Positions 52,667 through 61,957 of a stretch of 64,000 nucleotides of DNA are shown piece after piece. Position numbers and translations under genes: made by a program. Origin of the DNA: Planctomycetota bacterium (GTDB taxonomy: Bacteria > Planctomycetota > UBA1135 > GCA-002686595); assembly GCA_020638855.1 (NCBI GenBank), contig JACKHT010000001.1, forward strand, positions 1-64,000, given 5' to 3'. Positions within the stretch are counted from its first letter, which is position 1. Each line of letters opens with the position of its first letter. Under the pieces are notes generated by a model, which had not been told where the DNA came from, searched no databases, and worked only from the letters and a program-made list of their open reading frames with translations.

Positions 52667-55600
52667 ATGAAACGACTGCTCCTCCTCCTTCTGCCGCTCG
52701 CTTTGGCCATCAGCCTTTGGGTCTTCCTGGAACGGTCCGATCGACCTGCTACGGGCGAAGCGATGCAAACCGAATCGACGCAAGGAGCCGCGGATTCCCC
52801 GCCTGCGGCGGATTCCGAGCTATTGGCAGCCGACGCCGATTCCGCCACGGGAGTGCGCCAAAAGCTCGATCCAGCAAGCGAAGCAACGCCAACCGAGACC
52901 CAGTCCCTGTCATTGAAAGAGGGCGAGGTTTGGTTGCATGGCCAGTTGGTGTGGCCGGAGGGCTACCAACCCGAAACGCCTGTTTGGGTGTATTTGATGG
53001 CCGGAGCAGCGGGTCGCGGAGGCCTGGATGCGGTGCTCTTGCGGGAGTCTGGGGTGACCGAAAGCCCCTACCAGACCTCCATTTTGCCGGATGCGCCCTG
53101 GGAACGAAACACGCGCGGGAGCGTGCTGTACAAGGTGCCCGCCGCGCGCGACGGTTCCTTCCAAGTTCCCATGCCGGCCTGGAGGCCGGCCCTCTTCGTC
53201 CAGGTCTTGGGAGATCACGTGTACCGCAGCGCTCCCGTGAGCATCCCAAGAGGTTTAGGCCAGGAACCGCTTGTGATCGACCTGGAATTGGGCGTGCACG
53301 TCATCGGTACGCTGCAGGGTAAGGGAGCCTCGCTCGAAGGGTTCGTGCGAACCTACCAGGCCAAGGCTTTGGATCAGGCGCTCAATCCCACCTCGCAAAA
53401 CAACCAAGGTCGGTTCTACACGCGCTCCGATGCGGAAGGTCACTTTGAATTGCGCGGTTTGCCTCCCCGCGAAGCGCTTTCGCTCGAGGCCCTGCCCGAG
53501 AACCTTGCCCGCACCATCCAAGCCGTCGGCCCGATCGTTGCGGGACAAACCGTGGAGGTCTTGCTCGAATTGGGTGCAGGCCGAAGCCTTCAGGGCCGTG
53601 TGACGGATCCAGAGGGAAAACCCATCGCGGGCGCGACCGTACTGATCCACGCCGATGAAGGTCCGTTTTCCAATGCCGAACGGGAGTTGCGGCGGGTCAC
53701 GAGCGGTCAAGACGGACGCTTCGAGGCCTCGGGCTTGCCCGTTGCGGGGTGCACCCTGCGGGCCCACCACCCCGCCTACTTGGCGAGCGAAGTCCGCAAA
53801 ATCGATGCGACCACGCCACCGGGGGAGTTGGTTCTCCATCTCGAAATGGGCAAGCAAATTCATGGGCGAACCGAGTGGGCCGATGGGAGCCCAGCTCCCC
53901 ATTTGCAAGTCACCACGATCCTCAACCCCGCCCAATTGAAGGGCATGGAAGGATTGGTTTTCACCCGCAACATGACTTCCGCCCCCACCGCGGAGAGCGA
54001 CAGCGAAGGAAGATTCGTGCTGCGCGGAATGGCCGATCTCCCCTACGATTTGACCGCTCGGGGCGAGAAGGACGGCAACCCCATCGTGGGTAGGACCGAC
54101 GCCGTTCGGCCACGATCCGAAGAGGAGATCGTGATCACCGTGGGCCTTTTCCCAACCCTCGACGGCCAATTCGTCGATGACCAAGGCGAGCCCATCCCCG
54201 AATACACCTTGTTCTTCCGGCGAGCTTCCAAAGGCGAATTCATCACTTTGTACGAGGGTCAAGCCCTGCGTCGCATCCAGGATCCCGAAGGCCGCTTCCA
54301 CCTGATCGGGCTCGATCCGGGTACCTGGCAGGTCCAGGCCCGAGCAGAGCGCTTCGTGCTCACTCCCCCGGCCGAAGTCACCCTCCCTCGGGAACCTGGA
54401 GCCGCGCCTTGGGTCCTGCAAGGCACCCCGGCCGGTTGGGTCGACGGGGTCGTGTTGGATCCCGAGGGGCAGCCTTTCGAAGGGGCACGAGTTCGCTTGG
54501 AACATTCCGGCCTAGCGGTCAGCGTCCAACTCGAAGTGGGCCCTTTGGATCCCGAGGCCGTGAGCCAAGCGGACGGTTCGTTCTCGCTGGGTCCCTTGCC
54601 TCTGGCCCCCCATGCGATCCGGGCCCACGCAACCAACCTTTGCCCGAGCGAAACCTGGACGCTGGACCTCACCGATGGGCGCCCCATCGACGGAATCGTC
54701 TTGAACCTGCGGCAAGGGGGTGCTTTGAGCGGGGAGGTGCTCGATGACACAGGCTCCCCTTCTCCAGGGCGCATGATCACCGTGGTCGCCAGCGATTCCC
54801 CCGGGGACAACCACACCACCCAAACCGACGCGAAGGGTTCCTTCCTGGTCGAGCACCTGGAACCGGGCGACTACCAAGTGGTCGCCATGCAAGGCATGCG
54901 TGCGATTGCGGAGGCCTTGGAGCAAAAGGAAGTCGACATTGCAGGTATCACCGGTGGCATGAAAACCGCCACCGCCAAAATCGTGGATGGGGAAACCACG
55001 CACGTGGTCCTGGGCACACCCCCGTCCCAACCCATCCGTGTGGAGGGCTCGGTCACGCTGGGCGGACAAGCGGTCACCAGTGGCTTCGTCTCTTTCAGCG
55101 CCAACGGCCGCCCGATCGTCGACAACCTGGCCATCACCAACCTGGACAAGTCCGGGCACTTCGAAACGGTACTGGATGGAGCAGGCCGCTATCGCATCAC
55201 CGTTCAGCGCGTAGGAGGCTCCATGCTCGAACAATCCACGTGCGAATTCGTGCGCGACATCCCCGCCGAAGACCAAGTCGTGGTGCACCTCGAATTGCCC
55301 GAAGGCCGTATCTCGGGCCAAGTCTTGGACGCTAGCGGCAAGCCCGCGGGGAACGTGCGCCTGTCGGTCTTCGCCGAAGGAGCCACCTCGACCGACACCA
55401 TGCTCGGCGGATCCTACGTCGAAACCTTGACCGGACCCGAAGGGAAGTTCGATGTGCGCGGGCTGCAGGCGGGCAGCTACTACGTTTCCGCCGGCGGAGC
55501 TCAGCCCTTGGGCGTCGGAGGCCGAACACTGGGCGGGCATGCCCCCGGCCGCGTGAGCAGCGACACGCTGGTGCTCAAGGAAGGCGAATGGATCGACAAC

Positions 55601-56167
55601 CTGCGCCTCAAGCTGCGCGATCCGGGCACCCTGCGCGCAACCTTGGTCGATGAGGCGGGTGCCCCCGTGGCGGGCGCATCGATCTTCGTGCGCGACGCCA
55701 AAGGGCGCGCGCTCGAGGCCTTTTCGCTGATCACTTCGGATGACAGCGGGGTCTGCGAATACCAAGGCATCGCGCCAGGTTCGTACACCGTATCGGCCCG
55801 CACCGCAGACCTCGCCAGCCAGGAGATTGGACCCTTCGCGATCGAATCGGGCGAAGCCACGGCGGTGCGCTTGGTCCTGCAACCGGGGACCGTGCTGCAC
55901 CTTTCGTTCCGCGATACCGACGGTCAGCCCAGCGCAGCCCGAATCCAAGTCCTGGGCCCCGAAGGCCAGGACATGGCGCGGCTATTCGGCATGCAAGACA
56001 TGCAGCGCTTGTACTCGAAGGATCCCTACGAAGAATCCGAACGTCTGCTGGGCCCGCTGCCTCCCGGCCCCTATCGCATCCAAGCCGTGATCCAGGGCGA
56101 GTCCGTGGAGAAGTCCGTGCGCCTGCGCGGGGAAGCCAGCAAACGCCTCACCCTGCGCGCCCGTTGA
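52667..56167 (+). CDS. large exported protein with carboxypeptidase-regulatory-like repeats
   Basis: 1166 residues starting at ATG 52667, with a hydrophobic signal or anchor segment (MKRLLLLLLPLALAISLW). The body is at least six beta-sandwich modules of the carboxypeptidase-regulatory/CnaB-like type, each opening with a stretch such as GRVTDPEGKPIAGATV, GVVLDPEGQPFEGARV, GEVLDDTGSPSPG, GQVLDASGKPAG or ATLVDEAGAPVAGAS and closing near a L-x-P-G-x-Y pattern (for example LEPGDYQVVA and IAPGSYTVSA). No catalytic domain is seen. It may be periplasmic or surface-attached and bind glycans or proteins. It stands alone between a divergent RRM gene and a convergent pseudouridine synthase gene. Confidence 0.85.
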   Translation: MKRLLLLLLPLALAISLWVFLERSDRPATGEAMQTESTQGAADSPPAADSELLAADADSATGVRQKLDPASEATPTETQSLSLKEGEVWLHGQLVWPEGYQPETPVWVYLMAGAAGRGGLDAVLLRESGVTESPYQTSILPDAPWERNTRGSVLYKVPAARDGSFQVPMPAWRPALFVQVLGDHVYRSAPVSIPRGLGQEPLVIDLELGVHVIGTLQGKGASLEGFVRTYQAKALDQALNPTSQNNQGRFYTRSDAEGHFELRGLPPREALSLEALPENLARTIQAVGPIVAGQTVEVLLELGAGRSLQGRVTDPEGKPIAGATVLIHADEGPFSNAERELRRVTSGQDGRFEASGLPVAGCTLRAHHPAYLASEVRKIDATTPPGELVLHLEMGKQIHGRTEWADGSPAPHLQVTTILNPAQLKGMEGLVFTRNMTSAPTAESDSEGRFVLRGMADLPYDLTARGEKDGNPIVGRTDAVRPRSEEEIVITVGLFPTLDGQFVDDQGEPIPEYTLFFRRASKGEFITLYEGQALRRIQDPEGRFHLIGLDPGTWQVQARAERFVLTPPAEVTLPREPGAAPWVLQGTPAGWVDGVVLDPEGQPFEGARVRLEHSGLAVSVQLEVGPLDPEAVSQADGSFSLGPLPLAPHAIRAHATNLCPSETWTLDLTDGRPIDGIVLNLRQGGALSGEVLDDTGSPSPGRMITVVASDSPGDNHTTQTDAKGSFLVEHLEPGDYQVVAMQGMRAIAEALEQKEVDIAGITGGMKTATAKIVDGETTHVVLGTPPSQPIRVEGSVTLGGQAVTSGFVSFSANGRPIVDNLAITNLDKSGHFETVLDGAGRYRITVQRVGGSMLEQSTCEFVRDIPAEDQVVVHLELPEGRISGQVLDASGKPAGNVRLSVFAEGATSTDTMLGGSYVETLTGPEGKFDVRGLQAGSYYVSAGGAQPLGVGGRTLGGHAPGRVSSDTLVLKEGEWIDNLRLKLRDPGTLRATLVDEAGAPVAGASIFVRDAKGRALEAFSLITSDDSGVCEYQGIAPGSYTVSARTADLASQEIGPFAIESGEATAVRLVLQPGTVLHLSFRDTDGQPSAARIQVLGPEGQDMARLFGMQDMQRLYSKDPYEESERLLGPLPPGPYRIQAVIQGESVEKSVRLRGEASKRLTLRAR

Positions 56168-56190
56168 GCTTGGAGCCAAACGACCACCGC

Positions 56191-57162
56191 TTAGGCAAAC
56201 GCGTTGCGTAGGGCCTCCAAGGCCAAGCGCATGTCTTCGGGCAATTCGGCGTGGAACGCCACCGGCTCGCCCGTGGTCGGGTGGGTGAACGAAAGCGAAG
56301 CCGCATGCAAGGCGGGGCGCGCCAGCCGCCGACAGGCATCGGGCAGGGCATCCTCGCGCACGTGGCGCGGCCGGTAGAGGCTGTCCCCCATGATCGGCAA
56401 GTCGCGCGAAGCCAGGTGCACGCGCAACTGGTGGGTGCGCCCGGTCTTGGGGTGTGCGTGGCACAAACAGGCCACGTCGCCGAACCGTTCGACCACCTCG
56501 ATCAGGGTACTGGCGGGCTTGCCCTCCCCCGGCCGCGCGATGCGTCGCCGCTCAGGCTTGCGCGGGTCGCGCTCGATTGGGGCATCGATGTATTCGCTGT
56601 CAAAGCGCGGGGTCCCCATCACCAGCGCCGCGTAGGTTTTTTGCACCTGTCGCTCGGCGAAGGCCGCCAACAGGAATTCCATGGCTTCGGGGGTGCGCGC
56701 CAAAACCATCAGGCCGCTCGTCCCGCGGTCCAAGCGATGCACGATACCGGGGCGCATGGGCTCGGCGCCTTCGGGCAAGTGGCCGATGGCCCGCGCCAGG
56801 AGTTCCGGCACGGCCAACGCTTGGGCCGCGTGGTTGCGGTGGCTGAGCAGACCCGCGGGTTTGTTGATCACGCAAATGGCATCGTCCAGGTGCACGATGG
56901 GCAGGTCACGCACCACCTGACCCTGGCTGTCCTGGGTGGGCGGCACCTCGGGGATCTCCCACGACAGGATCTCGCCTCCTTCCAGCAAGTGCCCAGGGCG
57001 TAGCACCGGCTCGCCTTGCAAAGTCACGTGCCCTGCGCGGATCAAGGCTTGCCATCGACTGCGGGACAAACCGGGCTCGAAGTCCACCAAGGCGAGGTCC
57101 AGACGACGACCCGCCCAATCAGAAGAAATGGTCAAACCGGGCTGGAAAGGGGGGCGGGCCAT
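56191..57162 (-). CDS. RluA-family rRNA/tRNA pseudouridine synthase
   Basis: 323 residues. An S4 RNA-binding domain (about 17-70) precedes the catalytic domain, with the active aspartate D145 in HRLDRGTSGL and the later RTHQLRVHL signature. RluD-type enzymes modify 23S rRNA helix 69, which is the best guess because of the S4 domain, but RluC and others share this layout. The start ATG is at 57162. It is divergent from an HD-GYP regulator gene. Confidence 0.92.
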   Translation of the reverse strand: MARPPFQPGLTISSDWAGRRLDLALVDFEPGLSRSRWQALIRAGHVTLQGEPVLRPGHLLEGGEILSWEIPEVPPTQDSQGQVVRDLPIVHLDDAICVINKPAGLLSHRNHAAQALAVPELLARAIGHLPEGAEPMRPGIVHRLDRGTSGLMVLARTPEAMEFLLAAFAERQVQKTYAALVMGTPRFDSEYIDAPIERDPRKPERRRIARPGEGKPASTLIEVVERFGDVACLCHAHPKTGRTHQLRVHLASRDLPIMGDSLYRPRHVREDALPDACRRLARPALHAASLSFTHPTTGEPVAFHAELPEDMRLALEALRNAFA

Positions 57163-57298
57163 GGGCGTGTTGGCAGGCCCAGGGGAGGGCTCAGGCGTGG
57201 AGAGGGGGCAATCGGACTTCCCAAGGATGCCCCACGGTATGGTTCGCCGTCAACTTGGCCTTTCGGTCCCCCCACCCGGATTTGGTAAGAACGCGGGT

Positions 57299-58360
57299 AT
57301 GAGCGAGCGCATGCAGTGGGAACAGGAGCAGCCCAGGGTGCTGCTGGTGGACGACGAGCTCGGTACGATCGAGATGATCGGGGCCATGCTCGACGCCCAG
57401 GGATTCGACGTAACTCTCTGCTGCGACGTGGGCGAGGCCACCCGGCTGATTTCGGACGAGTCGTTCGCGGCCGTGGTCAGCGACGTGGTCTTCGACGGCA
57501 ACGACCGGGGGGGCGAGGTGCTGGCGGCCAGCCGCAGCCTATCCCCCGACACCGTGCGCATCCTGATGACCGGCTACCCGGTCATCGAAGGGGCAGTTTC
57601 GGCGATCAAGCATGGTGCCATCGACTACCTGCAAAAGCCCGTGGATCCGCTGATCCTGGCCGCCACCATCCGCCGCGCCCTGCACGAACGGCGAGTGCAC
57701 CCCGAACAACTGGTGTTCCAGGACTTGGTCAACATCCTGTCCGATATGGTCGCGCAAACGATCGAACGGGTGGATCCCTACACCGCTGGCCACGGCGAGC
57801 GAACGCGGACCTACTGCCGCCAAATCGCCCAGCGGTTTGGCCTCGACGTGCGCACCATCGAGCGGCTCGAATTGGCTGCGATCGCCCACGACTATGGCAA
57901 GATCTACCTCGACGACCTGAACTTCCTGACCAAGAAGGGCCCGCTGACGGCCGCCGAATACAAGGCCGTGCAGCGCCACCCGGCCTTGGGAGCCCAGAAA
58001 CTGGGGACCCACCCGCACCTCAAGGACGCCTGCCAGTACGTGGCCGAACACCACGAGCGCTGGGATGGGACCGGCTACCCCCTGCGGCTGAAGGGCAAGG
58101 ACATCTCCGAAGCGGGGCGCATCCTGTGCGTGGTCGAGGTCTTCGACAGCATCTCGACCCGGCGCTCGTACAAGAATCCTTGGGACCTGGACAAGTGCAT
58201 CGACTTCTTCGAATCGCAGTCTGGGCGCGCCTTCGAACCGGAAGTGCTCGACATCTTCCTGGGGCTGCTGCACGAGTATGGGCACGAGTGGTTGGCAGCC
58301 CCTGCCCGCGACCTAGCCAAAGCCCAAGCTCGTCGCGAAGAGTCGACCCTGCTGCGCTAG
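57299..58360 (+). CDS. response regulator with HD-GYP domain
   Basis: 353-residue two-domain protein: receiver domain (about 12-125, phosphoacceptor D62, LMTGYP and conserved K113 in LQKPVD) and an HD-GYP domain (about 140-330) with the HD pair at 197-198 (AHDYGKIYLDD) and HHERWDGTGYP at 251-261, the motif of cyclic-di-GMP phosphodiesterases. Position HD-Y-G-K has tyrosine where isoleucine is usual. It probably lowers cyclic-di-GMP when its unknown sensor kinase phosphorylates it. The ATG at 57299 is preferred; one four codons later is an alternative. A hairpin follows the gene. Confidence 0.92.
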   Translation: MSERMQWEQEQPRVLLVDDELGTIEMIGAMLDAQGFDVTLCCDVGEATRLISDESFAAVVSDVVFDGNDRGGEVLAASRSLSPDTVRILMTGYPVIEGAVSAIKHGAIDYLQKPVDPLILAATIRRALHERRVHPEQLVFQDLVNILSDMVAQTIERVDPYTAGHGERTRTYCRQIAQRFGLDVRTIERLELAAIAHDYGKIYLDDLNFLTKKGPLTAAEYKAVQRHPALGAQKLGTHPHLKDACQYVAEHHERWDGTGYPLRLKGKDISEAGRILCVVEVFDSISTRRSYKNPWDLDKCIDFFESQSGRAFEPEVLDIFLGLLHEYGHEWLAAPARDLAKAQARREESTLLR

Positions 58361-58398
58361 GGCGTTCTGGAAGCTGCGTGAGCTGCGCGTAAGCCCTT

Positions 58399-58441
58399 GC
58401 CAGGTGGCTGCCCGAACCTATCCTGCGGGGCGCCACTTGGC
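58399..58441 (+). terminator. hairpin after the HD-GYP gene
   Basis: gccaggtggc (58399-58408) pairs with gccacttggc (58432-58441), with one G-U, around a GC-rich inner region that can also pair (gccc/gggg). It begins 39 bases after the stop codon. The absence of a T-run makes the call tentative. Confidence 0.45.
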
Positions 58442-58492
58442 CTGTGAGCCGGCCCGAGTTGGAGAAAAACCGCAACTTGCGGCTTCTCTGGG

Positions 58493-58545
58493 CCTATGCT
58501 TAGGGCCAGACCTATGCCTAGGGGCAGACCTAGGCATAGGGACCA
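58493..58545. repeat. 18-bp repeats ending in a 12-bp inverted copy
   Basis: Units cctatgcttagggccaga (58493-58510) and cctatgcctaggggcaga (58511-58528) are near-identical direct repeats. The next bases cctaggcatagg (58529-58540) are the perfect reverse complement of cctatgcctagg (58511-58522), with the spacer ggcaga. It is 48-100 bases upstream of the formylglycine-enzyme-like gene and looks like an operator array. Confidence 0.7.
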
Positions 58546-58592
58546 AACTGTCCCATCCGACCCTGTTTCTAGACCCGTTTTCCCGCAACGAC

Positions 58593-60362
58593 ATGCAATT
58601 CCTCGCCAACCTGATGCTCTTGGTGGCATCTGCCGGGCTTCCCGCAGGCACCCCCAAGGGGGCCAACGACGAAGTCCTCGCACCGCCCCCGGGACTGGTC
58701 AGCCTCGAAGGGGGCCGAACCCAGGTCGGGATCGAACCCAAAGACGTTCAGGAGCTGCTCGATGCCGATCCGAGCCTGCTGCCGCGGGTTAGTTCCGTCG
58801 ATGCCGAGACCCCACGGCATACGGTCAACCTGGCCCCTTTCCACCTGATGGTGACCGAGGTGACCAACGAGCAGTACCGCGAGTTCGTCAAGGCCACGGG
58901 CAGCCGTCCGCCGCAACTATGGGGCAACGAGGCGATTGAGGCTGGCAAAACCGAGTTCTTTGCGAACCCTGACAACCGCCAGGCGAAGTTCGACCGCAAG
59001 GACTACTGGCTCAAGAATTGGGAAGGCAAAGAATGGTCCGTGGCCCGCGAGGACCTGCTCACTCCGGTGGTCTTCGTCGATTACGCCGATGCGGAAGCCT
59101 ATTGCAGCTGGGCGGGCCTCCGGCTCCCCACCGAGGACGAACTGCAGTCCGCCACCCGCGGCAACACGACCAACCCTTATCCCTGGGGAACCGAAGTGGC
59201 TCCGGCCAAGTACGCGGTGACTTCGGAGTTGACCGGGCTGAACGGCCCGCTTCCGGTGGGCTGGATCCCGGCTGGCGCCACCTCCCAAGGCATCCAGGAC
59301 CTGATCGGGAACGTCTGGGAGTGGACGACTTCGCCCTACGATCCCTATCCCGGCTGGAAGTCCCGCGTCTACAAGGTGGGTCGCGGCAAGAGTCAGAGCG
59401 AGAAGGAATCCTCGCCCAACTGGAACGGGGACCACCGCGTGTGCGCCACCGGTAGCTTCGAACTGCCCCTCACCGCCGACCGCTGCACGATCCGACGGGG
59501 TACCCAGCGCGATCAGCAGACCCTAGGGGTCGGCTTCCGGGCTGCCGCCAGCCAAAACCCAATCCTGGATCGGGCCCAGTCGCTGTTCGACAAGCAGGTC
59601 CGACTTTCCTCTGCCCGGGCGGACGGGGTTTCCTTTGACATCGAGCGGGCCTTCGGTTGGCTGCGCTGGGATAGCCGCGCCAGCGAGTTTTCCGAAGCCG
59701 ACGTCCAAGTCATGCTCAAGTCGCTCAAGCGCGTCAAGCCCGAGAACAAGCAGTACAAGGTGCCCGAGGGCTACCGCGTCATCACCGGTTTCCATTCGAT
59801 CGTGTTCACGCCCACCATGGAGATGGGCTCCACCACCGACAAGGACATGCAACGGGCCTCGCTCGGCCAGCCGATCCAGCTCGGCTTCCTGTCCTTCACC
59901 CAGGACATGCTCTCCCCGGCCCTCCCGGCAGGCACCTACATCGTGGCCTACCGCCACGGGGGCGACATGCCCGAGCCCAGCGCTGAGGACAAGGACAAGC
60001 GCTCGAAGGGCAAGAAGAAAGGCGAGGAAGAGGAGTACCAACCCCCCGCCTGGGTCGCCCAGATCGACCTCAAGAAGGACAACCTCTTGTACTTTGACGT
60101 GAAGACAGGCGAATTGGCGGCCCACGTGGAAGGCCAGGACAGCCCCAGCGTTGCCTCGACCGACCCCAAAGGCGCGTTGACGGCCATCACCAAGAAGGAG
60201 AAAGGGGTTGGCGCCGACGGCAAGCCAGCCTTCGTGCAAGTGCCCTGGCTGAGCATTTCGGGCGCCATCGCCGCCAACTCCCGACTTAAGGGTCGGGCGT
60301 TTGAGTATGCCTTCGAAATCCAGCCTTCCGCCGGATTCGTCGACCAGGATTGGCGGCGCTAG
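58593..60362 (+). CDS. exported SUMF1/formylglycine-generating-enzyme-like protein
   Basis: 589-residue protein with a signal peptide (MQFLANLMLLVASAGLPAG). Residues 75-325 are of the sulfatase-modifying factor fold, with the markers VTNEQYREFVKATG, CSWAGLRLPTEDELQSATRG, GNVWEWTTSPYDP and GVGFRAA. The copper-binding cysteines of true formylglycine-generating enzymes do not align: near the end the nearest cysteines are in RVCATGS and DRCTIRRG, not in the SYxCHRSYC region. It is therefore probably a non-catalytic relative or has another role. The C-terminal part (about 400-589) is rich in charged residues and has no family I recognise. A 0.2-kb spacer with an 18-bp repeat array precedes it. Confidence 0.85.
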   Translation: MQFLANLMLLVASAGLPAGTPKGANDEVLAPPPGLVSLEGGRTQVGIEPKDVQELLDADPSLLPRVSSVDAETPRHTVNLAPFHLMVTEVTNEQYREFVKATGSRPPQLWGNEAIEAGKTEFFANPDNRQAKFDRKDYWLKNWEGKEWSVAREDLLTPVVFVDYADAEAYCSWAGLRLPTEDELQSATRGNTTNPYPWGTEVAPAKYAVTSELTGLNGPLPVGWIPAGATSQGIQDLIGNVWEWTTSPYDPYPGWKSRVYKVGRGKSQSEKESSPNWNGDHRVCATGSFELPLTADRCTIRRGTQRDQQTLGVGFRAAASQNPILDRAQSLFDKQVRLSSARADGVSFDIERAFGWLRWDSRASEFSEADVQVMLKSLKRVKPENKQYKVPEGYRVITGFHSIVFTPTMEMGSTTDKDMQRASLGQPIQLGFLSFTQDMLSPALPAGTYIVAYRHGGDMPEPSAEDKDKRSKGKKKGEEEEYQPPAWVAQIDLKKDNLLYFDVKTGELAAHVEGQDSPSVASTDPKGALTAITKKEKGVGADGKPAFVQVPWLSISGAIAANSRLKGRAFEYAFEIQPSAGFVDQDWRR

Positions 60363-60413
60363 AAGCCCCAAGCGCCCCTTGGGCGACTATCGGCCAACGG
60401 CCCACAAAGCGAT

Positions 60414-60448
60414 GCCCCCAGACCCCTTCGGTCTGGGGGCGATCTTTT
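60414..60448 (+). terminator. rho-independent terminator before the nqr operon
   Basis: gcccccagacc (60414-60424) pairs perfectly with ggtctgggggc (60430-60440) around a 5-base loop, followed by gatctttt. It ends the formylglycine-enzyme-like gene transcript 52 bases after its stop. Confidence 0.8.
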
Positions 60449-60606
60449 GGAGCGGACGCTAGCTGGACCACCCACGCAAAGAATGGTCGAGGTACTTGCT
60501 TTCTGTTCTTCTCCGATAGCGGCCCCCCCCACGATTTCCTATCATCCTCGCGATTTCGGGCCGGGAGACCACGGCCCATCCTTCGGCCAAAAGGACCGCA
60601 CGGCCC

Positions 60607-61953
60607 ATGCCTACGATCAAAAACCGGCGCGGATTGGACATTCCGATCCACGGAGCCGCCCAATCCAGCGCCATCCAGGACGCTCCCGAACCCACCTACG
60701 TCGCGCTCATGCCCACGGAGTCCTGGGGCATCAAGGTGCGCTTGGACGTGCAGGTTGGTGATGTGGTGAGCATCGGAACGCCGCTCTTCGCCGACCGACG
60801 CGACGAGGCCGCCGTGTTCGGTTCCCCGGCTGCGGGAACCGTGGTGGCGATCCACCGCGGCCAACGGCGCAAGGTGCTCTCGGTGGTCATCGAAGTGCAT
60901 GGCGAAAGCTGCATTCCGATCCAACCCTTGAACGGCGCCGATGCGAACCAAGACCAGGTCCGCACGGCTTTGCTCGCCAGCGGCCTGTGGCCTTGCTTGC
61001 GCCAACGGCCCTACGACCGGGTTGCCCTGTCCACCAACACGCCGCGCGCCATCGTCGTGCAAGCCCACGACTCGCGCCCGCTCGCTGCCGCCCCGCAAGC
61101 GCTGCTGGCCGGACGCAAAGAAGCCTTCCGCGCGGGCCTGGCGCTGCTGGACAAGCTTTCCGGCGGGCACACCTTCCTATGTGTGGCACACGATGCCAAC
61201 TGGAACGACTGGACCTCTCCGGGAGTCAAGGTCCAGGCTTTCGAGGGACCGCACCCTTCGGGAACGCCCGGTCTTTCGATCCATGAGCTCGCACCGGTCG
61301 GCGCGGGTCGTGTCACTTGGTACATCGATGCGCAAGACGTGGCCGACATCGGGGAGACCTTCTCCAGCGGCCGCATCCCCACCCGCCGCGTAGTGGCCCT
61401 GACCGGCCCGGAAGCCAAGACTCCGCGGCTCATCGCCACCCGCCGGGGTGCCCAGATCGACGGCCTGGTGCGGGGTGAATCCAACGCCAAGGAAACCCGC
61501 GTCCTGTGCGGTTCGGTACTCGAAGGTCGCATCTGCCCCCCCAACGAGCCCGAAGGGTTCCTCAGCCGGTACACGAACCAGATCACGCTCATGGAAGGGG
61601 GCACCGAGCGCGAGTTCCTGTCGTGGGCCCTGCCGGTGGCTGGACGCTACACGCACACCAACACCATGCTCGACAAGTTCTTCCGCAAGACGTTCCGCTT
61701 CAATGCGGACGAAAACGGGAGCTTGCGGGCCATCGTCCCCATCGGCCAATACGAATCCGTGATGCCGATGGACATCCTGCCGACCCAGCTGATCAAAGCG
61801 CTGGCGAGCAACGACCTGGAAAGCGCCGAGAAACTCGGGGCGCTCGAGCTGGCAGAAGAGGACTTGGCCCTGTGCCAATTCGTCGACCCGTCCAAGCAGC
61901 CCCTCACCGATCTGCTACGCACCATGCTGACCCGCATCGAAAAGGAAGGCTGA
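60607..61953 (+). CDS. nqrA: Na+-translocating NADH:quinone reductase subunit A
   Basis: 448-residue peripheral subunit, about the usual length. It begins MPTIKNRRGLDIPIHG and has the family markers MPTESWGIKVRLDVQVGDVV near residue 40 and GRYTHTNTMLDKFFRKTF near 350. It caps the membrane part of the complex and helps form the quinone site. It is the first gene of an nqr operon, ahead of nqrB by 4 bases, and has about 160 bases of upstream spacer after a terminator, where the promoter must lie. Confidence 0.94.
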   Translation: MPTIKNRRGLDIPIHGAAQSSAIQDAPEPTYVALMPTESWGIKVRLDVQVGDVVSIGTPLFADRRDEAAVFGSPAAGTVVAIHRGQRRKVLSVVIEVHGESCIPIQPLNGADANQDQVRTALLASGLWPCLRQRPYDRVALSTNTPRAIVVQAHDSRPLAAAPQALLAGRKEAFRAGLALLDKLSGGHTFLCVAHDANWNDWTSPGVKVQAFEGPHPSGTPGLSIHELAPVGAGRVTWYIDAQDVADIGETFSSGRIPTRRVVALTGPEAKTPRLIATRRGAQIDGLVRGESNAKETRVLCGSVLEGRICPPNEPEGFLSRYTNQITLMEGGTEREFLSWALPVAGRYTHTNTMLDKFFRKTFRFNADENGSLRAIVPIGQYESVMPMDILPTQLIKALASNDLESAEKLGALELAEEDLALCQFVDPSKQPLTDLLRTMLTRIEKEG

Positions 61954-61957
61954 GCCC

